From: Acidobacteriota bacterium
GTDB lineage: Bacteria; Acidobacteriota; Thermoanaerobaculia; Thermoanaerobaculales; Thermoanaerobaculaceae
Direction of reading: 5' to 3'
DNA length: 47,449 nucleotides
Assembly: GCA_003133645.1 (NCBI GenBank)
Contig: PKYI01000120.1
Span: forward strand, 1-47,449
Both the position numbers and the translations under genes were made by a program. Of the stretch, positions 9,327 through 16,818 are shown in pieces. Below the pieces are notes generated by a model. The model saw only the letters and a list, made by a program, of their open reading frames with translations. It searched no databases and was not told the origin of the DNA. The stretch's first letter is position 1. Each line of letters opens with the position of its first letter.

Positions 9327-9390
9327 GTCCGCTGCAGCAACCGCAGGGATGACGGAGTTGGGTCCGCGACGCCGCACCGGCCCGCAGGTG

Positions 9391-9412
9391 GCGCGGCCGC
9401 CCTCGGCCGCGC
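9391..9412. terminator. Perfect 9-bp GC-rich hairpin between convergent genes
   Basis: gcgcggccg pairs with cggccgcgc around a 4-base loop, midway between the ends of bcp (+) and the symporter (-). No T tract follows on either strand. It may be a weak bidirectional terminator or an mRNA 3' stabiliser. Confidence 0.45.
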
Positions 9413-9429
9413 TCCGGATTCGTGCCGGC

Positions 9430-10788
9430 TCACCGGGCCCGGCGCAGGACGTGGTCGGCGAGCCAGATCCCGGCCGACACCGCGAGCGCCGGGAAGATCG
9501 GCTCGATCCCAAGCGGGTAGCGCCCCCCCGAGCGGGCGAGGATCCACCCCGTCGCCACCACGGCGGTCACGCCGATTGCCGCCGCCGCCCAGCGCCGGCG
9601 GAATCGGGCGCGCTCTCTGGCATGGGAAAGCACGAGCGGGAGCAGCAGCGCGGAGGTCACGATGCTGCCGACGTCGTGCCAGATCGCGATCACGCTGCGC
9701 AGCGCCAGAGCGAGTGCGACGGCGCCGCCGCCCGCGAGCACCAGGCCCGCCATCGTCCAGCGCCGCTCGTCCACGCGGGCGGCGAGTTCCGGCGCGACGT
9801 CGTGGCCGATCGTCGCCGCCGCCAGGAACAGGTATGAGTGGACCGTGGACATCACCGTCGCGAACAGACCGACGGCGAACAGGGCGTTGGCGAGCGGCGG
9901 GAGGACCAGGCGGCCCAGCTCGGGATAGGCAAGCACTGGGTCCGCGAGGTGCGGCATCAGCGCCCGCGCGGCGAGGCCGGTGAACGTGGTCAGGAAGTCG
10001 AACAGCACCCAGAACCCGACCGAGATCAACACGCCGCGGCGGGCGACGGCCGGGGTCTCGGCGGCGTAACAGCGCTGGTAGAACGTCGGCTCTACCAGCG
10101 TCTGCATCGCGATGAAGTACCACACCAGCACCGCCTGCGCGCCCAGCCCGCCGTCCCAGGTGCGGCTCGCGGGGGGGAGCGCGGCCCACACGCCGGAAAA
10201 ACCGCCGGCGGCGTGCAGCGCCACCGGCAGGACGATGATGAAGGCGAGGTACATGAGCACGAACTGGAGCACGTTGGTGCTCACCACGGAGCGGAAGCCG
10301 CCCGAGGCGACGTAGACGATCGTGAACGCGGTGCCGGCGATGACCGCCCAGACGAGCGGCATCCCGAGGTAGATCCCGAGCAGTTCGCCGAGCATCAACA
10401 CGTACGCCGCCGGGATCGCCAGCAACAGCACGAGCAGCGCCCCGACGCGTCCGGCAACGGGACCGTAGGTGGCGGTGAGTTGGTCCGGGATCGAGAGCGC
10501 CGCGCTCGAGCGGGCGCGCCGGGCGAGGCCGAACGCGAACAGCAGCGCCGCCAGGTAGTACGGCACGCCCATCGCCAGCCAGTTGGAGATCCCGTAGCGG
10601 TACGAGTACTCGCCGACGCCCAGCACACCGCCGTACCAGGTCGCCACCAGTGTCGCGACGAAGGGCAGCGTCGTGAGGCGCCGCCCGGCGAGGAGGTACT
10701 CGAGTCGCCCAGTCGCGCGGCTGGCCCGGCCGATCGCCAGCAGCGCCACCGCGTAGACCACGAGCGCGACGGCGACCGACGGATCCAT
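9430..10788 (-). CDS. Sodium:solute symporter (SSS family)
   Basis: A 452-residue polytopic inner-membrane protein with about 12-13 hydrophobic helices. The start at 10788 (MDPSVAVALVVYAVALLAIG) places the first helix at the N-terminus as in the family. SSS hallmarks include GRRLTTLPFVATLVATWYGG near the N-terminus, a PYYLAALLFAFGL helix, YVASGGFRSVVSTNVLQF, and the later motif ALFAVGLFATVMSTVHSYLFLAA, which matches the Na2-site helix region. The family couples sodium entry to uptake of sugars, amino acids, proline, pantothenate or other solutes, and the substrate cannot be read from sequence. The gene is monocistronic in appearance, 146 bp downstream of the methyltransferase on the same strand. 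Confidence 0.85.
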   Translation of the reverse strand: MDPSVAVALVVYAVALLAIGRASRATGRLEYLLAGRRLTTLPFVATLVATWYGGVLGVGEYSYRYGISNWLAMGVPYYLAALLFAFGLARRARSSAALSIPDQLTATYGPVAGRVGALLVLLLAIPAAYVLMLGELLGIYLGMPLVWAVIAGTAFTIVYVASGGFRSVVSTNVLQFVLMYLAFIIVLPVALHAAGGFSGVWAALPPASRTWDGGLGAQAVLVWYFIAMQTLVEPTFYQRCYAAETPAVARRGVLISVGFWVLFDFLTTFTGLAARALMPHLADPVLAYPELGRLVLPPLANALFAVGLFATVMSTVHSYLFLAAATIGHDVAPELAARVDERRWTMAGLVLAGGGAVALALALRSVIAIWHDVGSIVTSALLLPLVLSHARERARFRRRWAAAAIGVTAVVATGWILARSGGRYPLGIEPIFPALAVSAGIWLADHVLRRAR

Positions 10789-10847
10789 GGGCCGAGAGTA
10801 TAGGCGCGCGGCCAACGAACGTTTGGCGGATCGCCCGCTCTGCGCAT

Positions 10848-10873
10848 CCTCATCCGGGAACTCGGGGATGAGG
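10848..10873. repeat. Imperfect hairpin in the symporter upstream region
   Basis: cctcatcc pairs with ggatgagg around a 10-base loop (extendable by one wobble pair), between the end of the methyltransferase and the start of the symporter, both on the minus strand. No T run follows, so this may be a leader structure for the symporter or have no function. The rest of this 146-bp gap shows nothing recognisable. Confidence 0.3.
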
Positions 10874-10934
10874 GTCTGTCGAGTGCGGCGAGTTGGAAAG
10901 GCCGGCGCCGCAAGCAAACGCCGCTACGCAAGCC

Positions 10935-11582
10935 TCAAGGTGCGGGACGGCGGGCCGAGTAGAGCACGTGAGCGTGCGGGTACCACCGCCCGAGCTGCCG
11001 CGCCTCCAACCCCACGAAGCCGGCGCGCTCGAGGCGGCGGCGCACCAGGGTAGGGCTCTCGTAGCTGAATGACCGCCCGAGGGTGAGGTTGAGAGCGCTC
11101 GCAACGCTCTCCTGCGCGCGGTTCCATGAAGCCTTCACCCGGCGTTCCGGGTCGATTTCCTTCAGGAGGAACATGCCGCCCGGCACGAGGCGCTCGGCCA
11201 CCCGCGCGAAAAGGGCGTCCCACTCGTGGAGCGGGACCTTGTAGAGCACGTCGATCATGGCCACGACGTCGAAGCGGCCGGCGACCGCGTCGTCGAAGCC
11301 CGCCACGAAGCTGATGGCGGGGTGGCGGAACGACGAGAGGCTCTTGCGCAGGTCGGGTTCAACGGCGATGACGTGGCGTGCCCCGCCCGCCGCCGCGAGG
11401 CGCGCGAAGATGCCGTGCCCGGCGCCGATCTCCAGCACCCGGACGCCGGCGGGAAGTTCGCCGGCCACCGCAAGGAACGGGCAGGTGAGGAAGCGACCGA
11501 GGACGTGCGCCCGCGTCCGCACCGGGAACCCGCGGTAGGTGGCGTGGAGTTCGGAGAGCGCCCGGACGAGCGGCGTGGTCAT
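10935..11582 (-). CDS. Class I SAM-dependent methyltransferase
   Basis: A 215-residue soluble protein with a Rossmann methyltransferase core. Motif I is VRVLEIGAGHGIFA, the acidic motif II position follows in VIAVEPD, and FDVVAMIDVLYKVPLHEWDALFARV is the post-motif segment, followed by LVPGGMFLLKEIDPE. The C-terminal 70 residues (SFSYESPTLVRRRLERAGF) are typical of small-molecule or lipid methyltransferases that act in quinone or sugar pathways; the substrate is unknown. The ATG at 11582 sits only 7 bases after a perfect TATAAT on its own strand, so the mRNA may be leaderless. It diverges from the DPM1-like glycosyltransferase. Confidence 0.85.
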   Translation of the reverse strand: MTTPLVRALSELHATYRGFPVRTRAHVLGRFLTCPFLAVAGELPAGVRVLEIGAGHGIFARLAAAGGARHVIAVEPDLRKSLSSFRHPAISFVAGFDDAVAGRFDVVAMIDVLYKVPLHEWDALFARVAERLVPGGMFLLKEIDPERRVKASWNRAQESVASALNLTLGRSFSYESPTLVRRRLERAGFVGLEARQLGRWYPHAHVLYSARRPAP

Positions 11583-11589
11583 TGCCGCA

Positions 11590-11595
11590 ATTATA
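11590..11595 (-). promoter_or_regulatory. TATAAT box giving a probable leaderless mRNA
   Basis: On the minus strand TATAAT ends 7 bases before the A of the methyltransferase ATG, so transcription would start at or next to the start codon. The -35 position at 17-bp spacing reads ttcgtg, a poor match. In the same 120-bp divergent gap a 12-bp perfect palindrome, cgggggcccccg, lies at 11641-11652. Confidence 0.4.
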
Positions 11596-11702
11596 GGATG
11601 CCCGCTTGACGGCACGAAGGTGGCCTCGGGCGGCTCCCACCGGGGGCCCCCGCGGGCGCGTCCGGCGGCTGCGGTCCCTGTGCGGCGGTGAGGCAAGCTT
11701 GT

Positions 11703-12461
11703 ATGATCGCACCCGTGCTTCCCCGGCCCTCGGTTTCGCTCGTCATCCCGGTGTTCAACGAGGAGGAGAACATCGAGCACGCGCTGGCGTGGGCGACCGA
11801 CGCGCTCGAGCGGCACGCCGGCGGGTGGGAGATCATCGTCGTGGACGACGCCTCGACCGACCGCTCCGCCGCGCTGGTGCAGCGCGCCGCCGCGGCGGAT
11901 TCGCGGGTCAAGCTCATCCGCAACCCCGTCAATCGCAAGCTGGGCGGCACGCTCAAGGCCGGGTTCGCGGCGGCGGCCAAGGACCTGGTGCTGTACATGG
12001 ACGCCGACCTGCCGTTCGACCCGGAGGACCTCGGCCGCGCGATCCGCGCGCTCGAGTTGACCCGCGCCGATGTGATCGCCGGCTACCGTCTCGACCGCAC
12101 GATGGAGGGATGGCAGCGGACGGTCTACTCCTACTGCTACAACTTCCTGATCGGGGTGCTGTTCGGCTGGCCGCACCGGGACATCAACTTCTCGTTCAAG
12201 CTGATGCGCCGCGAGGTGCTGGAGGCGGTCGAGCTGCGCTCGGAGGGTTCGCTGATCGACGCCGAGCTGATCGTCAAGGCGAAGAACCTGGGCTTCGTGA
12301 TCCAGCAGCTGGGCCTCGACTACTTCACGCGCACCCGCGGCCGCTCGACGCTCTCCTCGCCGAAGGTGATCCTGACGATGCTCGCCGAGCTCGTGCGGCT
12401 TTTCCCAGAGATGCGGCACCCGCGTCGTCGGCGGGGCGCCGCCGAGCCGGGTGGGGTGTAG
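11703..12461 (+). CDS. Family 2 glycosyltransferase, dolichol-phosphate-mannose-synthase-like
   Basis: A 252-residue cytoplasmic or membrane-peripheral GT-A enzyme that transfers a sugar from a nucleotide sugar, probably to a polyprenyl phosphate. PSVSLVIPVFNEEENIE opens the nucleotide-binding fold, WEIIVVDDASTD follows, and LVLYMDADLPFD carries the DxD-type metal motif. INFSFKLMRREVLEAVEL and SLIDAELIVKAKNLGF are the acceptor-side conserved blocks. There is no C-terminal membrane pair, so it is the short DPM1 form. The ATG at 11703 has gtgagg upstream; a GTG at 11688 is the alternative. The stop is 5 bp before the deacetylase start, suggesting a two-gene unit for glycan or glycolipid synthesis. 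Confidence 0.88.
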   Translation: MIAPVLPRPSVSLVIPVFNEEENIEHALAWATDALERHAGGWEIIVVDDASTDRSAALVQRAAAADSRVKLIRNPVNRKLGGTLKAGFAAAAKDLVLYMDADLPFDPEDLGRAIRALELTRADVIAGYRLDRTMEGWQRTVYSYCYNFLIGVLFGWPHRDINFSFKLMRREVLEAVELRSEGSLIDAELIVKAKNLGFVIQQLGLDYFTRTRGRSTLSSPKVILTMLAELVRLFPEMRHPRRRRGAAEPGGV

Positions 12462-12466
12462 ACGGC

Positions 12467-13318
12467 GTGAGCCGTGTGTTGATCGTGACCGCCGACGACG
12501 TCGGCCTCCACCGGGGGACGACGCTCGGCGCCGTGGCGGCATACGAGCGCGGGGTCGTGACTGCCTGCAGTGTCGTTGCGGTCGGGCGCGAGCTGCATCA
12601 CGCCGCCGAGCTGCTGCGCGGGCAGCCGGAGCTCGCGGTGGGCGCGCACCTCACACTCGTCGAGGCGGCCCCGCTATCGCCGCCGGCGGAGGTCGCCTCG
12701 CTCGTCACCGCGGACGGCGCGTTCCTGCCCGGCTTTGCCGCCTTCGTGCGCCGCTACGCGACGGGGCGAGTCCGCCTCGCCCACGTCGAGATCGAGCTGC
12801 GCCGCCAGATCGAGGTGCTCCTCGGCGAAGGTCTCGAACTCGTGCACCTCAATGGCCACCAGCACCTCCACGTGCTGCCGGGAATCCTGGAGGTGGTGCT
12901 GCGGCTCGCGGGCGAGTACCGGATCGGGTACGTCCGCGCGCCGGTGGACCGCCGGCCGCGCGGTGTCCACGTGGGTCGCTCGCTCGCCGTGGGGGCGCTC
13001 GCGCGCTGCGGACGCCGGGCGGGCCGCCTGGCACGGGCGCGCGGCATGGCGACGAACGATGCGACGATCGGGATCGCGGGCGCCGGGCACCTCGGTGTCG
13101 CGGAGATCATCGAGCTGCTCCCGCTGGTGGACGGCGTGACCGAGCTGGTGTGCCACCCCGGCCTCGATGGCGTGTCGCTCGCTGCGGAGTTTCGCTGGGG
13201 GTACGAATGGGAAGCGGAGACGGCGGCGCTCTGCGACCCGGCCGTGCGTTCGGCGTTGAAGGCGGCGGGAATCGCCCTTGCGCGTCCGCCGCGGCCGCGA
13301 CGCGGGCGGAACACGTGA
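12467..13318 (+). CDS. YdjC/ChbG/HpnK-type carbohydrate deacetylase
   Basis: A 283-residue metal-dependent hydrolase of the YdjC fold. The GTG at 12467 (VSRVLIVTADD) starts 5 bp after the glycosyltransferase stop and places the catalytic TADDVG motif at the N-terminus as in the family. Further ligands are in AVGAHLTLVE and HLNGHQHLHVLP, and a C-terminal CHPG is conserved. Known members deacetylate N-acetyl sugars (ChbG) or act in hopanoid side-chain synthesis (HpnK). The tight coupling to a DPM1-like transferase suggests it deacetylates a sugar just added to a lipid. A hopanoid role is possible because terpene genes occur at the far end of the window, but they are 32 kb away and this link is weak. 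Confidence 0.85.
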   Translation: MSRVLIVTADDVGLHRGTTLGAVAAYERGVVTACSVVAVGRELHHAAELLRGQPELAVGAHLTLVEAAPLSPPAEVASLVTADGAFLPGFAAFVRRYATGRVRLAHVEIELRRQIEVLLGEGLELVHLNGHQHLHVLPGILEVVLRLAGEYRIGYVRAPVDRRPRGVHVGRSLAVGALARCGRRAGRLARARGMATNDATIGIAGAGHLGVAEIIELLPLVDGVTELVCHPGLDGVSLAAEFRWGYEWEAETAALCDPAVRSALKAAGIALARPPRPRRGRNT

Positions 13319-13388
13319 TCATCCTCTACATGCACAAGATCTTCGCACAATCTTCACGGAGTTGAGAGAATGTCTCCATTCGAAGGGC

Positions 13389-13417
13389 TTGTAACTCGCC
13401 GGGTCTCTTTGTAGACT
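13389..13417 (+). promoter_or_regulatory. Sigma70-like promoter for the second TonB receptor
   Basis: TTGTAA (13389-13394) and TAGACT (13412-13417) are separated by 17 bp, each matching 4 of 6 consensus bases. The predicted start falls about 20 bp before the receptor ATG, leaving room for the strong ggaggaggg ribosome site at 13434-13442. The 128-bp gap holds nothing else I recognise. Confidence 0.45.
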
Positions 13418-13446
13418 CCGCGGTGACAACTTGGAGGAGGGTCAGC

Positions 13447-16400
13447 ATGCACATGAGAAGGATGGAGCTTCGGAGGTGGGCGGCGGTACTGTTTGCCGCC
13501 GTCCTTACTGTCGGGTTGGCCAGTGTGGCGCTGGCCCAGTCCGTCAACTACACGACCGGCTCGATCGCCGGAACGGTGCGTGACGACACCGGCGCCGGCC
13601 TTCCCGGCGTCACCGTCACGGCAACCAATCTCGACACCGGCCTGACTCGTACGACGTTCACCGGCAAGAATGGCGAGTACGATCTCACCCTTCTGCCGCC
13701 CGGCAACTACAAACTCCTGGCGGAACTGCAGGGGCTGGGCAAGTCCGAAGTGCCGCGCGCGACGGTTCTCCTCGGTACCACCACGAGGGCCGACCTGAAG
13801 CTCGTGCCGCAAGCAACCGAAACCATGACTGTCACCGCCGCCGCGCCGATCATCGACACCCAGCGCTCCGGGTTGACTCAGTCGGTGACCCGCCAGCAGA
13901 TCGACACCCTCCCGCTCCTCGGCCGGGACTTCCGCTCCCTGGCCGTGCTGACGCCCGGTGTCAGCGCCGGCTCGTACGACGTCAACGCGATCACCGCGAA
14001 CGGCGCGCGCCCGCTGTCCACCGACTACAACATCGACGGCGCCAGCTCGAACAACGACTTCTACGGCCAGCAGACTGGCGGCTCGCGGCCGCCGTTCACC
14101 TTCTCGCAGGCGGCCATCCAGGAGTTCCAGGTCATCCGGACGGTGTACGACGCGGAATACGGCCGCGGCGTCGGCGCCGTGGTGAACGCGATCACGAAGA
14201 GCGGGACCAACGAATTCCACGGTGAGGTGTTCTACTTCGACCGGAAACAATCGTGGGCCGCGTCTCGCCCGACCGTGTTCAACACGAACATCGGAGGAAC
14301 CACGTACCCGCTCCCGGTCTCCGATAGTTTCTTGGCCAAGGACGTCGAGCAGCCAGGGTTCGTGGTCGGCGGGCCGATCGTGAAGGACAAGGTCTTTTTC
14401 TTCGTCGGCTATGACTCGATGACCCAGAGCCAGCCTGCCGTCATCGGCAACGACATGCGCACGTACGCGCAGTACCTCGCCTTGACGTCTGCTCAGCAGC
14501 AGACGGTGCTGTCGAAGATCCAGTCTGGCGTCGGGGCGCCGTACGAGGCGGGCCTCAACTACAACGTGGACAACAAACTCAAAACCTATCTGGTGAAGTT
14601 TGACGGCAACCTCGGCCCGAACAACCACTGGTCGCTGCGCGACAACATCACCAGGTACGACACCACCAACAGCGGGTCCACGTCGTCGTTCGGCCTCAAC
14701 CAGACCAACGAAACCGACAAGTTCTACCAGGCCGTCCTCGAAGACGACGCGGTCCTCACGGACAACCTGTTCAACCAGTTCATCGCACAGCACGGCCGGG
14801 ACCAGCGCCCGGTTACCACCCAGTACGGCGGCACCGAGTTCTCCATCAACTTCGGTGTGACGCAGTACTTCGGCTTCAACGACACCACCCCGAGTACGGC
14901 CGATGAGACGAAGGACCAGTTCAAGGACACCGTGCAGTACATATGGGGCAACCACTCCCTCAAGGCAGGTGTGGAACTTCTGCACCGAAACCTGTTCGAC
15001 GCCTTCCCGCGGTACGCCATGGGTTACTATTCGTTCAGCAGCCTGCTCAATTTCGTCAACAACACGCCGAACACCTTCCAGCAGGCGTACGGTCCGCAGA
15101 ACGGCAACGTCGCGTGGGACACCAACCTCTGGAGCGGCTACGTCAACGACAGTTTCCGCGTCAGCCCGCGCCTAACCCTCGACCTCGGCCTTCGTTACGA
15201 CTACGAGGCGATCCCGCGCCCGTCGTCCAACGCCTTTCCGCAGCACCCGGAGTTCCTGACGCAGATCAAGGACGACAAGAACAACTACGCTCCCCGCCTC
15301 GGCTTCGCCTGGGACGTGTCCGGCGACGGCAGGTCCGTTCTTCGCGGCGGCACCGGCAAGTTCTTCGAATACATGCCGGACATCCTGCTGGCGGGCCCGA
15401 TTCAGGGCATCAGCGGCGCGCTGCTGACCACCACGTTTACCTGCACGAACACGCCGGCGAACCCCTGCCCGAGCTACCCCAACATCATGTCCCCCACCCA
15501 GTTCGTGGCCAACTCGAAGCTCTCGGCCAACCTCGTCACGATCGGCTCGGACTATCAGGCGCAGAACGCATGGCGCACGAGCCTGCAGTTCGAGCAGCGC
15601 CTCGGCGACACCTACAGCGTGGGGCTCAGCGCGGTCTATTCGAAGCTGGAGAACATCCAGGGCACGAAGAACATCAACCTCGTCCCCACGGGCTACAGCC
15701 TCGGCAACATGCCGGTCTACGACTACAACAGCTCGAACAATCCGGCCCGTCCGTACCCCGACATGGGCATCATCCGTGCACTCACCAGCAACGAGCAGGC
15801 GTGGTACCGCGCCCAGACGATCGAGCTCCACAAGATCGCCACCGGTGAGTCGAGGCTCTCGTGGGACCTCAGTTACACGCATTCCGACTCGATCGACTAC
15901 GAGACGAACACGCGTTCCACGTCGACCACCTTCCTCATCGACCCGAACAACCCCAGCCTGAGCGAAGGCCCGAGCGACAACGACATGAAGCACCGTATCG
16001 TCGGCGATCTCATTTATCGCTTGCCGTACGGCTTTGAGGTGTCCGCCATCGCCTTCTGGCACAGCGGCTTCCCCTACACCAATGCGATCAGCTTCACCTG
16101 CAGCGGGTGCGCCGCCAACAGCCTCACCGGACAGGCTCAGACGAGCTCGGCGGCCAATTACACCCCGGTTTTCGTGAACGGGAGCGGTCAGATCATCGAC
16201 ATCACACAGGCCAACGGCATGACCCTGCCGCAGTTCTCGGCTTTCCTCGCCGGGCAGAACGCGCGTCTTCAGGAGCGCAACGCCTACCGCATGCCCAGCG
16301 TGTATGACCTCGACCTCCGCCTCTCGAAAACCTTCAAGCTCCCCTACGGGGTGGAGTTGCAGTTGCTCGGCGACGTGTTCAACGTGCTGAACAGGAGCAT

Positions 16401-16590
16401 GGACGTCGTCACCGCCGCCAACCAGGATAGTTTCAGGGTCACCTACACGCAGTCGACCGGAAAGTACACCATCACGAAGTACACGAACACCGTGAACAAG
16501 GTGGCGCTCAACACGTTCGGCCTCCTCCAGGGTTACTCCGGCGAGGTCAACCCGCGCCAACTCCAGCTCGCCGTGAAGATCAGCTTCTAG
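13447..16590 (+). CDS. TonB-dependent receptor with carboxypeptidase-regulatory-like N-terminus (Oar-like)
   Basis: A 1047-residue outer-membrane receptor, paralogous in architecture to the one at 3009. The ATG at 13447 has ggaggaggg 5 bases upstream. The signal peptide runs through AAVLFAAVLTVGLASVALAQ. Next come a CarboxypepD_reg domain (YTTGSIAGTVRDDTGAGLPG), the plug (MTVTAAAPIIDTQRSGLTQSV, LPLLGRDFRSLAVLTPG, DYNIDGASSNNDFYGQ) and a long barrel. The end, RQLQLAVKISF, carries the terminal Phe. An SFTCSGCAANS segment near residue 895 and FTCTNTPANPCPSYP near 670 add cysteines in presumed extracellular loops, possibly disulfide-bonded. It probably imports peptides or glycans. The gene appears monocistronic, with its own promoter and a strong terminator. 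Confidence 0.92.
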   Translation: MHMRRMELRRWAAVLFAAVLTVGLASVALAQSVNYTTGSIAGTVRDDTGAGLPGVTVTATNLDTGLTRTTFTGKNGEYDLTLLPPGNYKLLAELQGLGKSEVPRATVLLGTTTRADLKLVPQATETMTVTAAAPIIDTQRSGLTQSVTRQQIDTLPLLGRDFRSLAVLTPGVSAGSYDVNAITANGARPLSTDYNIDGASSNNDFYGQQTGGSRPPFTFSQAAIQEFQVIRTVYDAEYGRGVGAVVNAITKSGTNEFHGEVFYFDRKQSWAASRPTVFNTNIGGTTYPLPVSDSFLAKDVEQPGFVVGGPIVKDKVFFFVGYDSMTQSQPAVIGNDMRTYAQYLALTSAQQQTVLSKIQSGVGAPYEAGLNYNVDNKLKTYLVKFDGNLGPNNHWSLRDNITRYDTTNSGSTSSFGLNQTNETDKFYQAVLEDDAVLTDNLFNQFIAQHGRDQRPVTTQYGGTEFSINFGVTQYFGFNDTTPSTADETKDQFKDTVQYIWGNHSLKAGVELLHRNLFDAFPRYAMGYYSFSSLLNFVNNTPNTFQQAYGPQNGNVAWDTNLWSGYVNDSFRVSPRLTLDLGLRYDYEAIPRPSSNAFPQHPEFLTQIKDDKNNYAPRLGFAWDVSGDGRSVLRGGTGKFFEYMPDILLAGPIQGISGALLTTTFTCTNTPANPCPSYPNIMSPTQFVANSKLSANLVTIGSDYQAQNAWRTSLQFEQRLGDTYSVGLSAVYSKLENIQGTKNINLVPTGYSLGNMPVYDYNSSNNPARPYPDMGIIRALTSNEQAWYRAQTIELHKIATGESRLSWDLSYTHSDSIDYETNTRSTSTTFLIDPNNPSLSEGPSDNDMKHRIVGDLIYRLPYGFEVSAIAFWHSGFPYTNAISFTCSGCAANSLTGQAQTSSAANYTPVFVNGSGQIIDITQANGMTLPQFSAFLAGQNARLQERNAYRMPSVYDLDLRLSKTFKLPYGVELQLLGDVFNVLNRSMDVVTAANQDSFRVTYTQSTGKYTITKYTNTVNKVALNTFGLLQGYSGEVNPRQLQLAVKISF

Positions 16591-16612
16591 CGTCCGTTCC
16601 GTCGCGGCACTT

Positions 16613-16638
16613 GGGGGCCTTCGGGCCCCCTTATTTTT
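16613..16638 (+). terminator. Rho-independent terminator of the receptor gene
   Basis: The stem gggggcc/ggccccc closes on an ultra-stable ttcg loop and is followed by ttattttt. It lies 22 bp after the receptor stop codon. It is the clearest intrinsic terminator in the window. Confidence 0.93.
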
Positions 16639-16652
16639 GCAGGCGAGAAGCA

Positions 16653-16740
16653 GTGAAGAGTTGAGAGTGAAAAATGAAGAGTTAGAGACGCTGCGGCGGA
16701 GCGCCGACTTGTCCTTAACTCTTCACTCTCAACTCTCCAC
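16653..16740. repeat. AT-richer imperfect inverted repeat with a GC-rich centre
   Basis: The left arm begins gtgaagagttgagagtga (16653-16670). The right arm, read on the minus strand from 16740, begins gtggagagttgagagtga and continues agagttaagg. The left arm repeats agagtta after a 7-base insertion. The centre (about 16689-16712) is GC-rich. The low-GC arms stand out from the surroundings, and the size of about 88 bp with terminal inverted repeats resembles a palindromic or MITE-like element. No target-site duplication could be confirmed by eye. Confidence 0.6.
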
Positions 16741-16818
16741 CCGCACGTCGGGGGCCGATCGGCGGGGTGGCTGTGGTAGCCTGATCCGCCATTTTGAGAG
16801 GAAGCACTGGAGGCGACG

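Noticed and set aside
12467-13318. Part of a hopanoid cluster with the synthase at the right edge
   Set aside because: The deacetylase is 32 kb from the prenyl synthase with many unrelated genes between, so the link rests only on family membership.
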